Shown: piece by piece, positions 62,975-64,000 of the stretch | Position numbering within the stretch: the first letter of the stretch is position 1 | Layout: every line of letters starts with the position of its first letter | Assembly: GCF_024397855.1 (NCBI RefSeq) | Contig: NZ_CP073343.1 | Coordinates: 868,001 to 932,000, forward strand | Source: Marinomonas rhizomae | Lineage (GTDB): Bacteria; Pseudomonadota; Gammaproteobacteria; Pseudomonadales; Marinomonadaceae | Direction: 5' to 3' | Length of the DNA stretch: 64,000 bases | The notes under the pieces: generated by a model | Told to the model about the DNA's origin: nothing | The model's database searches: none | Seen by the model: the letters and a program-made list of their open reading frames with translations, nothing else | Program-made: the position numbers and the translations under genes

Positions 62975-64000
62975 TTAATGACGGTCGTCGATGTCGATCC
63001 ACTCAGAATGCTCAGGACCTGTGTAATCAGCGCTAGGTCTAATAATGCGGTTTTTAGCTCTTTGCTCCATCACGTGAGCGGCCCAGCCAGTGACGCGGGA
63101 GCAAACGAAAATAGGCGTAAATAACTTGGTGGGAATGCCCATAAAGCGATACGCGCTAGCGTGGAAAAAGTCGGCGTTGCAGAAGAGTTTTTTCTCGCGC
63201 CACATGACAGCTTCGCAGCGCTCTGACACGGCGTACAAGTGATCGTCGCCGACGTCTTCGCTGAGCTTTTTGGCCCATTTTTTGATGATGTCGTTGCGAG
63301 GATCTCGTTCACTGTAAATAGCGTGACCAAAGCCCATGACTTTTTCTTTATTGGCGAGTTTTTGCATCAAGGCCGCTTCGGCTTCGTCTGGAGTTTTCCA
63401 TGGTTCTATCATGTCCATCGCCGCTTCATTGGCGCCACCATGCAGTGGACCACGTAAGCTGCCAATACCACCAGTGACGCAGGAAAACATGTCAGACAAG
63501 GTGGAAGCGCAAACACGAGCGGTAAAGGTCGAGGCGTTGAACTCGTGTTCAGCGTATAAGATCAAAGACGCGTTCATAACTTGGGTATGAAGGGGGCTTG
63601 GTTCTTTGTCATGCAGCATGGTGAGAAAATGACCTGCCAAGGAAGGCACGTTGGCATTGTGTGTATTTACGCGAACGCCATCGTGGCTAAAACGATACCA
63701 ATAAACCACCATAGCTGGCAGCGTTGCGACTAATCGATCGGCACTATGTAACGCCAACGAAGGTTGTTTTTCAAAAGGCAGCTCAGGTTCAAGGTTGCCT
63801 AAAAAAGAACAACCTGTGCGCATCACATCCATTGGGTGAGCACTGGCGGGAATCAGTTCTAATACCGCTTTTAGCTCGTCAGGTAAGCTGCGCAAGCTCA
63901 TTAATCTTTGTTCATAATCGTGCAGTTGAGTGCGGTTAGGTAACTGACCGTGCAACAAGAGATAAGCGACTTCTTCAAAGCTGGCTTTGTCTGCTAATAC
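62975..64000 (-). CDS. prpC: 2-methylcitrate synthase PrpC, 5' end outside window
   Basis: The frame is open to the end of the window (341 residues visible); the leading residues VLADKASFEEVAYLLLHGQLP match an internal stretch of citrate-synthase-like enzymes, so about 30-40 N-terminal residues lie beyond the edge. It condenses propionyl-CoA with oxaloacetate. Active-site motifs: LHGGANEAAMDMI, KEKVMGFGHAIYSERDPR and VCSRVTGWAAHVMEQ. The operon would continue with prpB outside the window. Confidence 0.95.
   Translation of the reverse strand, partial: VLADKASFEEVAYLLLHGQLPNRTQLHDYEQRLMSLRSLPDELKAVLELIPASAHPMDVMRTGCSFLGNLEPELPFEKQPSLALHSADRLVATLPAMVVYWYRFSHDGVRVNTHNANVPSLAGHFLTMLHDKEPSPLHTQVMNASLILYAEHEFNASTFTARVCASTLSDMFSCVTGGIGSLRGPLHGGANEAAMDMIEPWKTPDEAEAALMQKLANKEKVMGFGHAIYSERDPRNDIIKKWAKKLSEDVGDDHLYAVSERCEAVMWREKKLFCNADFFHASAYRFMGIPTKLFTPIFVCSRVTGWAAHVMEQRAKNRIIRPSADYTGPEHSEWIDIDDRH

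Noticed and set aside
1..64000. Mobile elements, CRISPR arrays, phage genes, rRNA
   Set aside because: No transposase, integrase, regular spaced repeats or rRNA-like sequence was seen in any gap or gene.

Overview
The window is about 64 kb of a gammaproteobacterial chromosome with moderate GC. Gene content, protein styles and gene order (an sRNA locus, fdxA, mutS, cinA/pncC, recA; tmcA; prpD-prpC; dctPQM TRAP genes; EF-P genes) fit a marine member of the Oceanospirillales close to Marinomonas. That placement is inference from recognisable families, not from a database search. There is no phage, plasmid, integron, CRISPR array, rRNA or tRNA gene that I can support.

Layout. (1) 1-7.1 kb: the 3' part of an EAL/HDOD gene, then a non-coding locus holding a strong candidate RsmZ/CsrB-type sRNA (twelve GGA motifs, several in hairpin loops, a near-consensus GacA box about 158 bp upstream of the predicted start, and a terminator), then fdxA, mutS, pncC, a LexA box and recA. 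The same order around rsmZ is known in Pseudomonas. (2) 7.1-19.8 kb: housekeeping and accessory enzymes (two SDRs, GNAT, M20 amidohydrolase, cupin, a large exported protein of unknown function), a split Blh-type sulfur module (DUF442 plus persulfide-dioxygenase-like MBL protein) with a palindromic operator, a PEBP/AraC pair, a Cache chemoreceptor, and an HlyU-family/hydrolase pair. (3) 19.9-29.5 kb: a complete carbohydrate locus with a LacI regulator, a CUT1 ABC transporter, two TIM-barrel isomerase/epimerases and two Gfo/Idh/MocA dehydrogenases, with a promoter/operator and a terminator. It looks like an oxidative glycoside or polyol pathway with no kinase or classical glycosidase. (4) 29.6-37 kb: a VF530-type protein, two neighbouring GGEEF diguanylate cyclases, an NYN protein, small and single-pass membrane proteins, an exported MTA/SAH-deaminase-like amidohydrolase, and an RNase-J-like protein that may use an ATT start. 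(5) 37-48.2 kb: epmB and efp divergently, an HxlR regulator, DoxX, SDR, CurA-like reductase, a MocR-type regulator divergent from two exporters over a repeat-rich spacer, a LysR regulator, and epmA. EF-P, EpmA and EpmB are therefore all within about 11 kb. (6) 48.2-59 kb: DctB/DctD, TSUP permease, a third GGEEF protein, gamma-glutamyltransferase, and a TRAP dicarboxylate transporter (dctPQM) whose DctM carries a ~110-residue insertion. (7) 59.3-64 kb: tmcA, then prpD and partial prpC of the methylcitrate pathway.

The genes form three regulatory themes. Gac/Rsm and c-di-GMP signalling are represented by the sRNA, the EAL/HDOD protein and three GGEEF proteins. Two-component-controlled dicarboxylate uptake is represented by DctBD and DctPQM. 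Substrate-inducible carbon use is represented by the LacI/ABC cluster and the Prp genes.
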